From: Hymenobacter frigidus | Lineage (GTDB): Bacteria; Bacteroidota; Bacteroidia; Cytophagales; Hymenobacteraceae | NCBI RefSeq assembly: GCF_014640435.1 | Contig: NZ_BMGY01000003.1 | Location: 62,001-126,000, forward strand | Length of the DNA: 64,000 nt | Direction: 5' to 3' | Shown: piece after piece, positions 1 through 8,373 of the stretch | Position numbering within the stretch: the stretch's first letter is position 1 | Layout of the letters: each line of letters opens with the position of its first letter | Program-made: the position numbers and the translations under genes | Notes under the pieces: model-generated | What the model saw: only the letters and a program-made list of their open reading frames with translations | Database searches by the model: none | What the model was told of the DNA's origin: nothing

Positions 1-418
1 CGGTACCGTTAATCAGGGTGCCGTGGTAGTGCGTGGTCACCGACGAGCCCAGGCTGGGCTTTTTGCCCGCGCCTGCGGTCAGCACTTCGTACTGCAGGCC
101 GCTGGGCAGGGTGGTAACGCCGGACTTCTTGGCGTTTTCGGCGAGGAAGGCTTCGCCTTCGGCTTTGTTGTTGTTGTTCATGGTGTCAGAATCTTGGTCT
201 TGTTGGTCGTTATCGGTGCCGCCCATTTGCTCTTGCAATTGCTGCATGGCGGCCTGCATTTCTTCCTGGGTGAGGCGGCTGGGAAGGCCCTGGAGGCCTT
301 CTTTCAGCGCGCCGGCCAGGGTGTCAACGTCCAGCTCGAGGCCTTGCTGGGCAAAGTTGCGGGCCAGGTCGCGGCCAATGATGTAGCTCACTTGAGCTTG
401 ATGGGAATCGAGGTTCAT
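1..418 (-). CDS. FKBP-type peptidyl-prolyl isomerase, FklB/Mip type (partial)
   Basis: The frame opens at an ATG at 418 and runs off the left edge of the window, so about 139 residues are visible. The first 75 or so residues look like the alpha-helical FKBP_N dimerisation domain (start MNLDSHQAQVSYIIGRDLA). A Gln/Asp/Asn-rich linker follows, then the start of an FKBP domain with the typical GLQYEVL, GAGKKPSLGSSVTTHYHGTL pattern. Proteins of this build assist proline-limited folding, often in the periplasm, but no signal peptide is seen at this start. The catalytic C-terminal part lies outside the window. It is the first of three FKBP genes here (also near 52979 and 62053). Confidence 0.88.
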   Translation of the reverse strand, partial: MNLDSHQAQVSYIIGRDLARNFAQQGLELDVDTLAGALKEGLQGLPSRLTQEEMQAAMQQLQEQMGGTDNDQQDQDSDTMNNNNKAEGEAFLAENAKKSGVTTLPSGLQYEVLTAGAGKKPSLGSSVTTHYHGTLINGT

Positions 419-575
419 AAAACCAGGAGAAGGAGTAAAGCCGTGGTGGCGAAAGCTGGGCTCTGCCACCGGCAGCCGGTGAAAAAAGTACGCAACGGGT
501 TACGCCGTTGGCGGGGCAATGTTCCAAAAGCCGCGCCGAACCGCCGCACCCGGCCGCAATGGCCGAAGTAATAAC

Positions 576-606
576 GAAAAAGCCCGGCTAAAGGCCGGGC
601 TTTTTC
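576..606. terminator. Bidirectional rho-independent terminator
   Basis: A GCCCGGC/GCCGGGC stem (581-600) is flanked by A-tracts on the left and T-tracts on the right. It lies upstream of the FKBP start and downstream of the small peptide gene, so on the minus strand it would terminate the latter. Confidence 0.8.
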
Positions 607-650
607 CTAAATAACTAGCTTCAGGATGCTGAATAACGATAAAATAGCGG

Positions 651-785
651 TTAGCAGTACTGGTGGTGGTCGTCGTCACCAGTGAAGAAGAAGGTCAGGT
701 CCAGGCCAGCCAGTTTGGCAGCCAAGTAGCTCACGCCGCCCAAAAGCAGCAATGAGGAAAGCGAGAAAGCAGTGGTCTTTTTCAT
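651..785 (-). CDS. Small hydrophobic peptide with acidic/His tail (hypothetical)
   Basis: A 44-residue frame starts at the ATG at 785 (MKKTTAFSLSSLLLLGG). One hydrophobic segment (about residues 6-32) behaves like a signal anchor, and the end is unusual: FFFTGDDDHHQYC. I prefer this ATG to the longer upstream frame because the upstream residues look untranslated and a TAnnTTTG box lies at 823-830. A terminator at 576-606 follows, so promoter, ORF and terminator form one self-contained unit. I do not recognise a family; the Asp/His tail could bind metal, but that is a guess. Being so short, it may also be spurious. Confidence 0.45.
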   Translation of the reverse strand: MKKTTAFSLSSLLLLGGVSYLAAKLAGLDLTFFFTGDDDHHQYC

Positions 786-822
786 AATGAAACGTGAAAT
801 AGCCTGGTGGTTAATTCTGATG

Positions 823-830
823 CAAATATA
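823..830 (-). promoter_or_regulatory. Bacteroidetes -7 box (TATATTTG)
   Basis: Read on the minus strand, positions 830-823 match TAnnTTTG exactly, 38 nt upstream of the ATG of the 44-residue peptide. No good -33 TTTG lies at the usual spacing. Confidence 0.45.
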
Positions 831-878
831 CGACACTTTGCCAAATATGTTATGCATGCAGCATAAATTAACACACGC

Positions 879-1454
879 TTAACCTTCCAGACTCGCTACT
901 TCAACCACTGCGCCGGGGGCCAAATCGCTCAGTAAATGGCTGCCCACGCGCACGCGCACTAGCCGCAGCGTAGGAAACCCCACGGCCGCCGTCATCTTGC
1001 GTACCTGCCGGAACTTGCCTTCCGTGACCGTGATGGAAACCCAGGAAGTGGGGCCGTGCCGGTCATCGCGGATTTTGCGGGTGCGCGGGGCAAAGCCGGG
1101 CGCGGGGTCCAGCCGACGGGCCTGGCAGGGGCTGGTAATGTACTTCTCGTTGTGCACCCCGATTTCGACACCGGCCTGCATTTGGGCCAAGGCGGCTTCG
1201 GTCATCAGCCCGTCTACCTGGGCGTAGTATTCTTTCTCCACGTGCTTGCTGCGGATGGCCTCGCTCACCTTGCCGTCGGTGGTGAGCAGGAGCAGGCCTT
1301 CGCTGTCCTCATCGAGCCGGCCGATGGACATGGTGCCCGCCGGAAAATCATGGAACTTGCCCAGCATCGTTTTCTTGGCTTCGCCCGAAAACTGGCTGGT
1401 GAACTGGCTGAGGCAGCCGTAAGGCTTGTGAATAAGGAAATGGCGGTGGGACAT
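879..1454 (-). CDS. rluE: 23S rRNA pseudouridine synthase, RluE-like
   Basis: The protein has 191 residues, the size of the small RsuA/RluB/E/F synthases that lack an S4 domain. The catalytic segment GRLDEDSEGLLLLTTDG (about residues 45-61) holds the essential Asp. An N-terminal HFLIHKPYGCLSQF and a C-terminal EGKFRQVRKMTAAVGFPTLRL complete the family pattern. The enzyme isomerises a uridine in 23S rRNA in the cytoplasm. The next gene upstream on this strand starts elsewhere, so it appears to be monocistronic. RluE versus a close RsuA paralog cannot be settled by eye. Confidence 0.88.
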   Translation of the reverse strand: MSHRHFLIHKPYGCLSQFTSQFSGEAKKTMLGKFHDFPAGTMSIGRLDEDSEGLLLLTTDGKVSEAIRSKHVEKEYYAQVDGLMTEAALAQMQAGVEIGVHNEKYITSPCQARRLDPAPGFAPRTRKIRDDRHGPTSWVSITVTEGKFRQVRKMTAAVGFPTLRLVRVRVGSHLLSDLAPGAVVEVASLEG

Positions 1455-1676
1455 CGGTTGGAATTACTGGCGCGAGTTCGACGCAGCGAAGTGGAGCGTA
1501 ATGCAGGCCAAAAATACGGTGGCGGCCGGGCTTCGCCGGGCCACTCACTGACAACCCGGATTACTTTGATGCCGGCTTCGCGCCAGCTGGTGAGCAGTCA
1601 GCCGGTCGTTTTGCATAATGAAAAAACGACCCGCGCTAAGCAGCGTGTAGGCTAAGGAGAGGGTTTGGCTGGGGGG

Positions 1677-2546
1677 CTACCCCAAGAACGCCATGTCCTC
1701 GGCGCTCAACTTAATATCGGCTGCTTTCAGATTCTCCCGCAAGTGCGCCAGCGACGACGTGCCCGGAATCGGCAGTATCCAGGGCGACTTGTGCAGCAGC
1801 CAGGCAATGTTGAGTTGGGCTTCGGTGGCGTTGTGCTTCTTGGTGATTTCGGTTAGCTTGATTCCCGCTTTGGGCAGGCCGTGTATCAGCGAGAAGAAGG
1901 GAATGAGCGGAATACCATGCTGCTCGCACAGGTCCAGTACTTCCTCACCGCCGGGGTTCGTGCCGTAGGCCAGCTCTACCGTGGTGCGTTGCGCGTAGCT
2001 ATACATATTTTCCACCGTGGCAATGGTGCCCAGTTGCAGCCCTTCTTCCAATTCGGCTCGGGTCACGTTGCTCAGGCCCACGTGCAGAATTTTGCCTTCC
2101 CGCTGCATGGCAAACATGGCTCCGAGCTGTTCAGCCAGCGGCACCGGGCCGTGGCCTATCAGCCGCAGGTGCACCAGCTGTATCTGTTCCTGCTGCAGCG
2201 TGCGCAGGTTGTTTTCGATGCCGGCGCGCAGGTTTTCGGGCTTGTTGTAGGGTGCCCAGCTTCTATCGGGCCGGCGGGTGGCGCCCACTTTCGTGCAGAT
2301 AACCAAGTCCTGCGGGTAGGGATGCAGGGCTTCCGCAATCAGGCGGTTGGTGACGTCTTCGCCATAATAGTCAGCAGTGTCGAGGAAGTTTACGCCGCTG
2401 GAAATGGCAGTTTTCAGGATTTCCAGGGCTTGGGGCCGGTCAGCGGGCTCCCCCCAGATTTCGGGGCCGGTCAGGCGCATGGTACCGTAGCCGATGCGCG
2501 AGACAGTGAGGGGGTGAGCGGAGTGTTCGGCAATGGTGATTTGCAT
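1677..2546 (-). CDS. Aldo/keto reductase family oxidoreductase
   Basis: The 289-residue protein is an (alpha/beta)8 NAD(P)H-dependent reductase. The N-terminal strand VSRIGYGTMRLTG leads to NFLDTADYYG (about 53-62), giving the family Asp and Tyr, then ICTKVGA with the catalytic Lys near 86. The usual His position reads LVHLRLIGHG, a pattern of the YdbC-like subgroup. The C-terminal IPIPGTSSLAHLREN is the cofactor-phosphate site. The start at 2546 fits the family length. The substrate is unknown; a YdbC-like pyridoxal reductase role is possible but unproven. Confidence 0.85.
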   Translation of the reverse strand: MQITIAEHSAHPLTVSRIGYGTMRLTGPEIWGEPADRPQALEILKTAISSGVNFLDTADYYGEDVTNRLIAEALHPYPQDLVICTKVGATRRPDRSWAPYNKPENLRAGIENNLRTLQQEQIQLVHLRLIGHGPVPLAEQLGAMFAMQREGKILHVGLSNVTRAELEEGLQLGTIATVENMYSYAQRTTVELAYGTNPGGEEVLDLCEQHGIPLIPFFSLIHGLPKAGIKLTEITKKHNATEAQLNIAWLLHKSPWILPIPGTSSLAHLRENLKAADIKLSAEDMAFLG

Positions 2547-2674
2547 ACAGCGGCAAACGATTGAAAGCCCGATTTACTTTGAACAAGTGCGGTACTTCAA
2601 GCTCGGGCCAGAACTATGGTGCGTATCCGTCTTTTTAGTCTCTGGTTTATACACTGGTCTTGTCCTGAATAACC

Positions 2675-2798
2675 AGCACGTCATGCTCATCTGGCGTCCG
2701 CGCAGCCGAAGCATCTCGCGTGGGGTAGTGATTCTCTCTTTTGCGATTGGATTACTACCCCACGCGAGATGTCCCGGCTGCGCTCGACATGACGTGCT
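2675..2798. repeat. Imperfect inverted repeat, CACGTCATG-ended family
   Basis: The outer arms AGCACGTCATG (2675-2685) and CATGACGTGCT (2788-2798) pair. Inner arms around CATCTCGCGTGGGGTAGT (2712-2730) pair with 2751-2771. The left arm holds a few extra bases relative to the right. It sits downstream of the M20 peptidase and upstream of the aldo/keto reductase, and shares its ends with elements at 33671, 52850 and 61992. Confidence 0.8.
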
Positions 2799-2816
2799 AT
2801 TTATCCAGGAGCAAGG

Positions 2817-4100
2817 CTATTTGGTAAGGCGATAAATCATGAGGGCGGCGCGCTCAACCAGCTTCGGAAACTCTTTCAGATTAATGGTTTCGCCGGCTGC
2901 GTGGGCGCCTTTGCCCGACACTCCCAACCCATCCAGGCAATCGAGGTACTGGGCCACGTAAGAAATGTCGCCGGCACCGCGTGCGCCGGGGTCGCCGGCG
3001 GCCACCGGGCCCAGGCCTAGGTCGTGGCTGCATTGGTCGGCCAGGGCGGCCAGGCGCTGGTTGCCGGCGGTGGGGGCCATGCCCGGAATGCCGTCGGTGA
3101 AGGTGATTTCGGCCCGCGTCTGGGGCAGGCTTTGGGCCACGATGGCGCGCATGGCGGTGCGGGCCGTCTCTTTTTGGACTTCGGTGAGGAAACGCAGGTC
3201 GCCGGATACGGTGGCGGTGGGGGCGATGATGTTGGTTTTTCCCACCACCTGGCCCCGGGCCCGCGCCGCGTCGTACACCACTTCCGAGCCGCCCACGAGC
3301 AGGCCGGGGTTAAAGGTCAGAAACTGCTCCTTGCTCAGGGTTTCGCGGAAGGCGTTGAGGATGCGGGCGGCCTCGAAAATGGCGCCGTCGCCCACGTCCG
3401 GCCGGAAGATGCCCGACGAGTGGGCCGCCTTGCCGTAGGTGTTGAGCTGCCAGGTGCTGGCCCCGCGCCGCGCCGTGGCCACGGTGTGCAGGTTGGTGGC
3501 GGTTTCGAACCCCAGTCCGATTTCGGCTTGCCTGGCGCGGGCAATGAAGTCGGCGCGGGCTTCGGGGCCGGTGCCGCCCCGTTCCTCGTCGCCGGTGAAA
3601 TAGGCCGTGATACTGGCGTTTTTCAGCAGGCCCTGTGCCTGGAGGGCCTGCAGCGCCGCTAGCATCACCACGTTGCCGCCTTTCATGTCGTTCACGCCCT
3701 GGCCGGTGGCGGTGGAGTCGGTAAGCCGGGTGAATTTGCCGGCGGGCATATCCAATTCAAATACAGTGTCGAGATGACCGATCAGGAAAAGCCTTTTGCC
3801 CTTGGTGCCTTTGCGTTGGGCCACCAGGTGGCCGGCCCGCTGCATGCTGGCGGGCATGGCTACCCATTCCGTTTTGAATCCCAGCGCCTCAAATTCTTTT
3901 TGGAACACGGTGCCCACTTCGCGCACGCCCTGCACATTGAGCGTGCCGCTGTTGATGTTGACGACCTGCTCCAGCAGCTTCTCGTTTTTCGGCATGTTCT
4001 GCTGCACCGAAGCCACAATTTTGCGTTCGGTCGCGGTGAGCTTTTGCGCGTGGGCAACGTGGCCGCAGAGTAAAGCTGAGAGTAGTAGGAGTTTTTTCAT
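2817..4100 (-). CDS. Secreted M20 family metallopeptidase (glutamate carboxypeptidase-like)
   Basis: From the ATG at 4100 the protein has 427 residues and opens with a clear signal peptide (MKKLLLLSALLCGHVAHAQ). A longer open frame upstream is a low-complexity shadow of the transporter gene. Zinc and catalytic motifs are visible: GHLDTVF (His and Asp), the Asp of VNDMKGG, the Glu pair in TGDEERGG, and the late His in GKGAHAAGE. A dimerisation (lid) domain sits between the last two. M20 peptidases remove C-terminal or dipeptide residues in the periplasm. It is last in a same-strand run after an acetyltransferase and an amino-acid exporter, suggesting peptide or amino-acid handling. Confidence 0.9.
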   Translation of the reverse strand: MKKLLLLSALLCGHVAHAQKLTATERKIVASVQQNMPKNEKLLEQVVNINSGTLNVQGVREVGTVFQKEFEALGFKTEWVAMPASMQRAGHLVAQRKGTKGKRLFLIGHLDTVFELDMPAGKFTRLTDSTATGQGVNDMKGGNVVMLAALQALQAQGLLKNASITAYFTGDEERGGTGPEARADFIARARQAEIGLGFETATNLHTVATARRGASTWQLNTYGKAAHSSGIFRPDVGDGAIFEAARILNAFRETLSKEQFLTFNPGLLVGGSEVVYDAARARGQVVGKTNIIAPTATVSGDLRFLTEVQKETARTAMRAIVAQSLPQTRAEITFTDGIPGMAPTAGNQRLAALADQCSHDLGLGPVAAGDPGARGAGDISYVAQYLDCLDGLGVSGKGAHAAGETINLKEFPKLVERAALMIYRLTK

Positions 4101-4174
4101 TGATGCAAGATTGAGTTGAGGTCGTGAAGCTACGCCCCAATAGCAACCTACTCTGTGAGGGGTTGGCGCAATGC

Positions 4175-5047
4175 TTATTCGCCGCCAATTGCCGGTTGTG
4201 GGCTGCTGGTAGTCAGGGTGGCGCCCGCACTGGCCACCACGATGGAGGCCACGGCCAGCCACTGATAGAGCGTGAGCCGTTCGCCCAGCAGCAGCCAGCC
4301 AGACACAGCCGCCGCCACCGGCTCCAGGCTCATCAAAATGCTGAACGTGCGCGTAGGCAGGGTTTTGAGCGCCTTCATTTCCAGCGAAAAGGGGAGGACG
4401 CTGGAAAACACCGCCAGTAAGATTCCCAGCAGCAGCAAGTGTGGCGTCAGGGTCAGGAAGCTGCCGCTGGCAATCCCAAAAGGCAGCACCGGCAACACGG
4501 CAAACAGCATCCCCACCGCCACGGCCAGCTGGCCCGGGAGCACGGCTGCCGTGCGCTGGCCCAGCACGATGTACACGGCCCAGCACGCGCCCGCCGCCAG
4601 CGCAAAGCCCAGCCCAAGCGGGTCGATGCCCGAGCCGCTCCACGGCGCAATCAGGGCAATGCCCGCGCCGGCCAGCGCCACCCACACCACATCGCCCCAG
4701 CGGCGCGAACCAGCCAGGGCAACCCCCAGCGGCCCCACAAACTCCACCGTGACGGCCAAACCCAGCGGAATGCGCGCCAGGGCACAGTAGAAAAGGAAAT
4801 TCATGGCGCCCAGGGCGAGGCCGTACGGCACCACCGCCCGCCATTGCGCGGCTCGCAGCTGCCCCAGCCGGGGGCGCACCAGCACCAGCAGCACCAGCGC
4901 CGACAGCCCGATGCGCAAGCTGGTAGTACCCGCCGCCCCCAGCACCGGAAACAAGCCCTTGGCAATGGCCGCCCCGCCCTGCACGCTGACAATGGAAAGT
5001 AGCACGGCGGGCACCGCGGGCAGTGAGATGCGGGAAGAATCAGACAT
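4175..5047 (-). CDS. rhtA: EamA/DMT transporter, RhtA-like amino-acid exporter
   Basis: The 290-residue protein has about ten hydrophobic segments, forming two EamA repeats. Several stretches follow Escherichia coli RhtA as I recall it: VQGGAAIAKGLFPVLGA near the start, GAMNFLFYCALARIPLG, VTVEFVGPLGVAL, AGACWAVYI, and SLEMKALKTLPTRTF. RhtA exports threonine and homoserine across the inner membrane. The upstream CAT-like gene ends 30 bp away and the M20 peptidase begins 74 bp downstream, all on the minus strand, so co-transcription is likely. The substrate is inferred from family resemblance only. Confidence 0.82.
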   Translation of the reverse strand: MSDSSRISLPAVPAVLLSIVSVQGGAAIAKGLFPVLGAAGTTSLRIGLSALVLLVLVRPRLGQLRAAQWRAVVPYGLALGAMNFLFYCALARIPLGLAVTVEFVGPLGVALAGSRRWGDVVWVALAGAGIALIAPWSGSGIDPLGLGFALAAGACWAVYIVLGQRTAAVLPGQLAVAVGMLFAVLPVLPFGIASGSFLTLTPHLLLLGILLAVFSSVLPFSLEMKALKTLPTRTFSILMSLEPVAAAVSGWLLLGERLTLYQWLAVASIVVASAGATLTTSSPQPAIGGE

Positions 5048-5077
5048 AAATAGAAAAGAAGGCCATTTGGGTTTTAA

Positions 5078-5704
5078 CTACCCCAGCAGCTCCTGAAACG
5101 CGGCCAGAAACAGCCCCACGTGGTAACCATCGGCCAGCCCATGATGGACGTTGACGGATACCGGTAGGAGCGTGGTTGCGCCCTCCACGTAGGTTTGGCC
5201 CACCGAAATCTTGGGGCAGCTATCGGGGTAGCTGAAGCTGCGGGCATGGCTCAGGCCCGTGAAGCGCACCCACGGCAGGGCCGAGAAGTGGATGACGTCG
5301 GGCCGGCCGGTAGTTTCGTTCAGGCGCAGGCCCTCACTGGCCTGCACAGCCGCGATTTCGGCCGCAGCGGCTGGCACGAAGGCGGCCAGCTCCTCGTGCT
5401 GTTCGATGAAGGAAAACCCAAACGTATGGTCGGGCCGGCCAATGGTGGCCGAGGCGTGGATGCGGTCGTAGCAGTACACTTGGCCGTCTTCGATGCGGTA
5501 GCGCAAGGCCTCCACTTGGTTCACCGCCTGCAAGGCCGCGTGCAGGTAATACAGAAAAAACGGCACGCCGAGCCGCTTTGCTTCGGCCAGGGCGCGGGTG
5601 CAGTCCACGGGGGCCACCAGGCCGAAAAAAGGCTCTTCAAACGCGGAGAAGAAGGTAAAATGCTCGCGCCGGTTCCAAGTGGCCAGGTCAATAAGGTGCT
5701 TCAT
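5078..5704 (-). CDS. Chloramphenicol acetyltransferase-like protein (CatA fold)
   Basis: The length of 208 residues is normal for trimeric CAT enzymes. The catalytic His motif near the C-terminus reads VNVHHGLADGYHVG, matching the HHxxxDGYH family signature. The start MKHLIDLATWNRREHFTFF is also typical. The enzyme would transfer acetyl from acetyl-CoA to a hydroxyl group. Family members often have substrates other than chloramphenicol, so resistance should not be assumed. It leads a probable three-gene run with the exporter and peptidase; an acetyltransferase next to an exporter hints at modification and export of a small molecule, which is inference. Confidence 0.85.
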   Translation of the reverse strand: MKHLIDLATWNRREHFTFFSAFEEPFFGLVAPVDCTRALAEAKRLGVPFFLYYLHAALQAVNQVEALRYRIEDGQVYCYDRIHASATIGRPDHTFGFSFIEQHEELAAFVPAAAAEIAAVQASEGLRLNETTGRPDVIHFSALPWVRFTGLSHARSFSYPDSCPKISVGQTYVEGATTLLPVSVNVHHGLADGYHVGLFLAAFQELLG

Positions 5705-5871
5705 AGGCCGGTAAAGGTCGGTAAGATATTGCTTGGGCAGCGCTGCCCCGCAGGCCCGCCGCGGGCCTGCTAGTGCCGTCAGGGTGCCGGCCTCATTTTC
5801 TTGTTTGCCCGCTTAGGCGGATATTTGCCGGCCGCGCCGCCGCGTATTTTCCACTCTCAGCCATTTTTCTG

Positions 5872-6843
5872 ATGACCCGTCCCACGTTTGCGAACCCGGT
5901 ATTTGAGCAGCTCTATGCTCGTGATTATTTTATCGACGATGCCGTACTGCGCAAAATACTGGCGCTGGGGCCCGAAACGGCCGTGCCCGAACTGCTTAAA
6001 ATAACCAGCCACACGCTGGACGATTTCGATTATGACGACCCAACCGGTCCCGACTGGTCGGCAACGTATTACTTCCTCCACGCCCTCTACCTGCTGCACG
6101 AGCTGCAAGTCCCCGAAGCGTTCGATGTGTACCGCCGCTTGCTGCGCCTCGACTCGTCCAAAACCGAGTACTGGTTCGGGGACGAGCTGTATGAAGAAGT
6201 GCCCGGCCTGCTGGCCCACGCCGGCCGTACGCGCCTGCCCGAGCTACTGGCCATGCTGGAGGACCAGGAAATGCTGCTCCAGCACCGGTTGGTGGCCTCC
6301 AGCGCCATTGCGCGGCTGGCCATGGAGCAGCCCGCGCTGCGCCCCGCCATCAGCGCATTCTTGCAGCGCTACCTGCGCTACATCATCGAACACGTTGACC
6401 AGGCGGCCCAGCTTTTCCCGGCCGATGACGATTCTCACGCTTACGACCTGGATACTTACCTGGGGCTGCTGCTGATTGATGTGCAGCAGGTCGAATTTCG
6501 CGAGCTGGAGCCCGAGATGCTGGAGCTGCACCATCTGGGCCTGGTGGACGAAACCATAGGCGGGGGAGCCGCCGACATCAGTTTCGACAGAACCGACCTG
6601 CTGCTGCCCGTCCCCGATATATTTGCCCGCTACCAGCAGCAGCGCGACAACCCCGAAAGCTACTCGCCCTTTCACCCTGACGCGGCCGCCATCGCCGCCC
6701 GCCGGGCGAAGCAAGAGGCAAAGTACGCCCAGCTCCGGCGCAACGTCCTGGCCCAGCAGTCCCGGAAGGCGCTGTCCAAAATAGGCCGCAATGACCCGTG
6801 CCCCTGCGGCAGCGGCAAGAAATACAAGAAGTGCCACGGATGA
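5872..6843 (+). CDS. SEC-C domain protein, copy 1 of a tandem pair
   Basis: The protein has 323 residues from the ATG at 5872 ([20 protein letters not shown]), chosen because the next gene aligns from the same place. The first roughly 270 residues are helical and rich in paired Leu and acidic residues, like a HEAT-type repeat scaffold, with no enzyme motif I recognise. The end [17 protein letters not shown] is a canonical SEC-C zinc knuckle (CxCx8CH), as at the C-terminus of SecA. The next gene (7069) is a diverged duplicate. SEC-C tails bind zinc and often partner proteins or ribosomes; the role here is unknown. Confidence 0.85.
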   Translation: MTRPTFANPVFEQLYARDYFIDDAVLRKILALGPETAVPELLKITSHTLDDFDYDDPTGPDWSATYYFLHALYLLHELQVPEAFDVYRRLLRLDSSKTEYWFGDELYEEVPGLLAHAGRTRLPELLAMLEDQEMLLQHRLVASSAIARLAMEQPALRPAISAFLQRYLRYIIEHVDQAAQLFPADDDSHAYDLDTYLGLLLIDVQQVEFRELEPEMLELHHLGLVDETIGGGAADISFDRTDLLLPVPDIFARYQQQRDNPESYSPFHPDAAAIAARRAKQEAKYAQLRRNVLAQQSRKALSKIGRNDPCPCGSGKKYKKCHG

Positions 6844-7068
6844 GTAGTTGTTGGCCGGGGTTGTTGGTCGGGCGCGGGTTCAGGCAAAGCCGTGAGGCGT
6901 GCCCAGCCAACAACCAACTAAAATAAACAAGCAATGATAACGGCACAACTGCTTGTTCGTGAACATAAAAGCCACTGGCCGCTTCAAGGCTGCCGCCATT
7001 AGCTATTGGCCACTCAAAGGCCACTGCCAACGGCTGGGCACTTATCCACTGTCTCAATCTCCTTCCTC

Positions 7069-8043
7069 TTGACAACCCACCCCGCCTTCGCCCACCCCGT
7101 ATTCGAGCAACTCTACGAGCGCGACTATTTCATTGACGATGCCGTACTGCACCAAATCTTGGCCCTGGGGCCGGAAGCAGCCGTGCCCGAGCTGCTAAAA
7201 ATAGCCAACCACACCCTCGATACTTTCAACTACGACACGGCGAGCATCGACGATTGGTACGCGCACTACCACTTCCTCCACGCCCTTCACCTCCTCTGCG
7301 CCCTGCACGCCCCCGAGGCCCTCGACGTGTACGGCCGCCTGCTGCGCTTCAATGCCGACTACTCCGACTTTTGGTTCGGATTCGATTTTTTCGAGGTGGT
7401 GCCCATTCTGCTGGCCGATGCCGGCCAAACGCGCCTGCCCGAACTATTGGCCCTGCTCGACGACGGCCAACTGCCGTTCATGCACCGCCTGGCGGTGTCC
7501 GAAGCGGTTTCGCGCGTGGCCCGCACCCAGCCCGAAATGCGCCCTGCCATCACCGGGTTCATGCAGCGCCACCTGCGCCACATCATCGCCCACGCCAACC
7601 AGCGGGCCGAACTCTTTCCGCCCGACACCGACAGCTACGGCTACGGCCTCGACAACTACCTGGCCGGGATGCTCCTCGATATGCAACAGTCGGGCCTGCG
7701 CGAACTCGAACCCGAAACGCGGGCGCTGCACCGCCTGGGCCTGGTGGACAAAAGCATGGCCGGCGGCGAAAGCAAAATCAACTTCGACCGCACCAGCCCG
7801 CTACAGCCCGCGTTCGACATTTTCGCGCTCTATCAGCAGGAGCGCAACGACCTCCACAGCTATTCGCCCCACCACCCCGACGCCGACGCCATCGCCAAGA
7901 CGCGCGCCGAAGAAGAAGCCGGGTACGAACAGCAGCGCCGCGAACTCCTCGTCCGGCAGGCCCGGCTGGCCCCGCCCAAAGCCGGCCGCAATGACCCGTG
8001 CCCCTGCGGCAGCGGCAAGAAATACAAGAAGTGCCACGGATGA
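7069..8043 (+). CDS. SEC-C domain protein, copy 2 of a tandem pair
   Basis: The protein aligns end to end with the preceding gene: same start region ([21 protein letters not shown]), same helical body, same zinc knuckle. No ATG lies at the matching position. A TTG at 7069 aligns exactly with the ATG of copy 1 and gives 324 residues; an upstream ATG at 7006 would add 21 residues without a counterpart. The last 60 or so bases, including the bases just after the stop, are identical between copies, suggesting recent duplication or gene conversion. The 225-bp gap before it holds a weak GTTGTTGGC/GCCAACAAC stem (6847-6913) that could attenuate read-through. Function unknown. Confidence 0.8.
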   Translation: MTTHPAFAHPVFEQLYERDYFIDDAVLHQILALGPEAAVPELLKIANHTLDTFNYDTASIDDWYAHYHFLHALHLLCALHAPEALDVYGRLLRFNADYSDFWFGFDFFEVVPILLADAGQTRLPELLALLDDGQLPFMHRLAVSEAVSRVARTQPEMRPAITGFMQRHLRHIIAHANQRAELFPPDTDSYGYGLDNYLAGMLLDMQQSGLRELEPETRALHRLGLVDKSMAGGESKINFDRTSPLQPAFDIFALYQQERNDLHSYSPHHPDADAIAKTRAEEEAGYEQQRRELLVRQARLAPPKAGRNDPCPCGSGKKYKKCHG

Positions 8044-8071
8044 GTAGCCGGCGCGGGCGGCGGGCCGGGGC

Positions 8072-8257
8072 TCAGCCCTCGTCGCCATCCAAGCCAGCCG
8101 TCAGTGCGTTTTTGATGAACTGCTTTTCGTAGTGCCGGTTGCGGCGGCTTTTCTTGGCCTCGGCGCGTTTGCCCAGCCGCTTATCGACCACGATTTCGCT
8201 CAGCTGATTCAGGTCGGCAAGCTGCCGGATGTCGTTGGGGGAGTTGCGCCGGGCCAT
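8072..8257 (-). CDS. Small basic protein (hypothetical)
   Basis: The 61-residue frame MARRNSPNDIRQLADLNQ... is rich in Lys/Arg with a helical middle (NQLSEIVVDKRLGKRAEAKKS) and an acidic end. It has no signal peptide or membrane segment. Composition and length suit a small nucleic-acid- or ribosome-associated protein, but I recognise no family. It is convergent with the second SEC-C gene, 28 bp apart. No competing frame here looks coding. Confidence 0.55.
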   Translation of the reverse strand: MARRNSPNDIRQLADLNQLSEIVVDKRLGKRAEAKKSRRNRHYEKQFIKNALTAGLDGDEG

Positions 8258-8373
8258 AATGCAGCGGAAAAGTTGCCAGGTACTAACCTGGGGCGGGGGC
8301 GAAGGTTATGCTTCTGGTGCCCCTCCAGCTGCTGCCGAAGCGGGCCGGACTGCTGCGCCTGCGTAGATGGCAA

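Noticed and set aside
2817..4844. 675-residue open frame covering peptidase and transporter
   Set aside because: The first 248 residues are Gly/Ala/Arg-rich antisense-type sequence over the RhtA-like gene; the signal peptide at 4100 marks the true start.
5078..5704. CAT-like gene called as a chloramphenicol resistance determinant
   Set aside because: The HHGLADGYH motif shows the fold only; many chromosomal CAT-like proteins have other substrates.
7006..7068. ATG 7006 as start of the second SEC-C gene
   Set aside because: The extra 21 residues have no counterpart in the duplicate, while TTG 7069 aligns exactly with its ATG.
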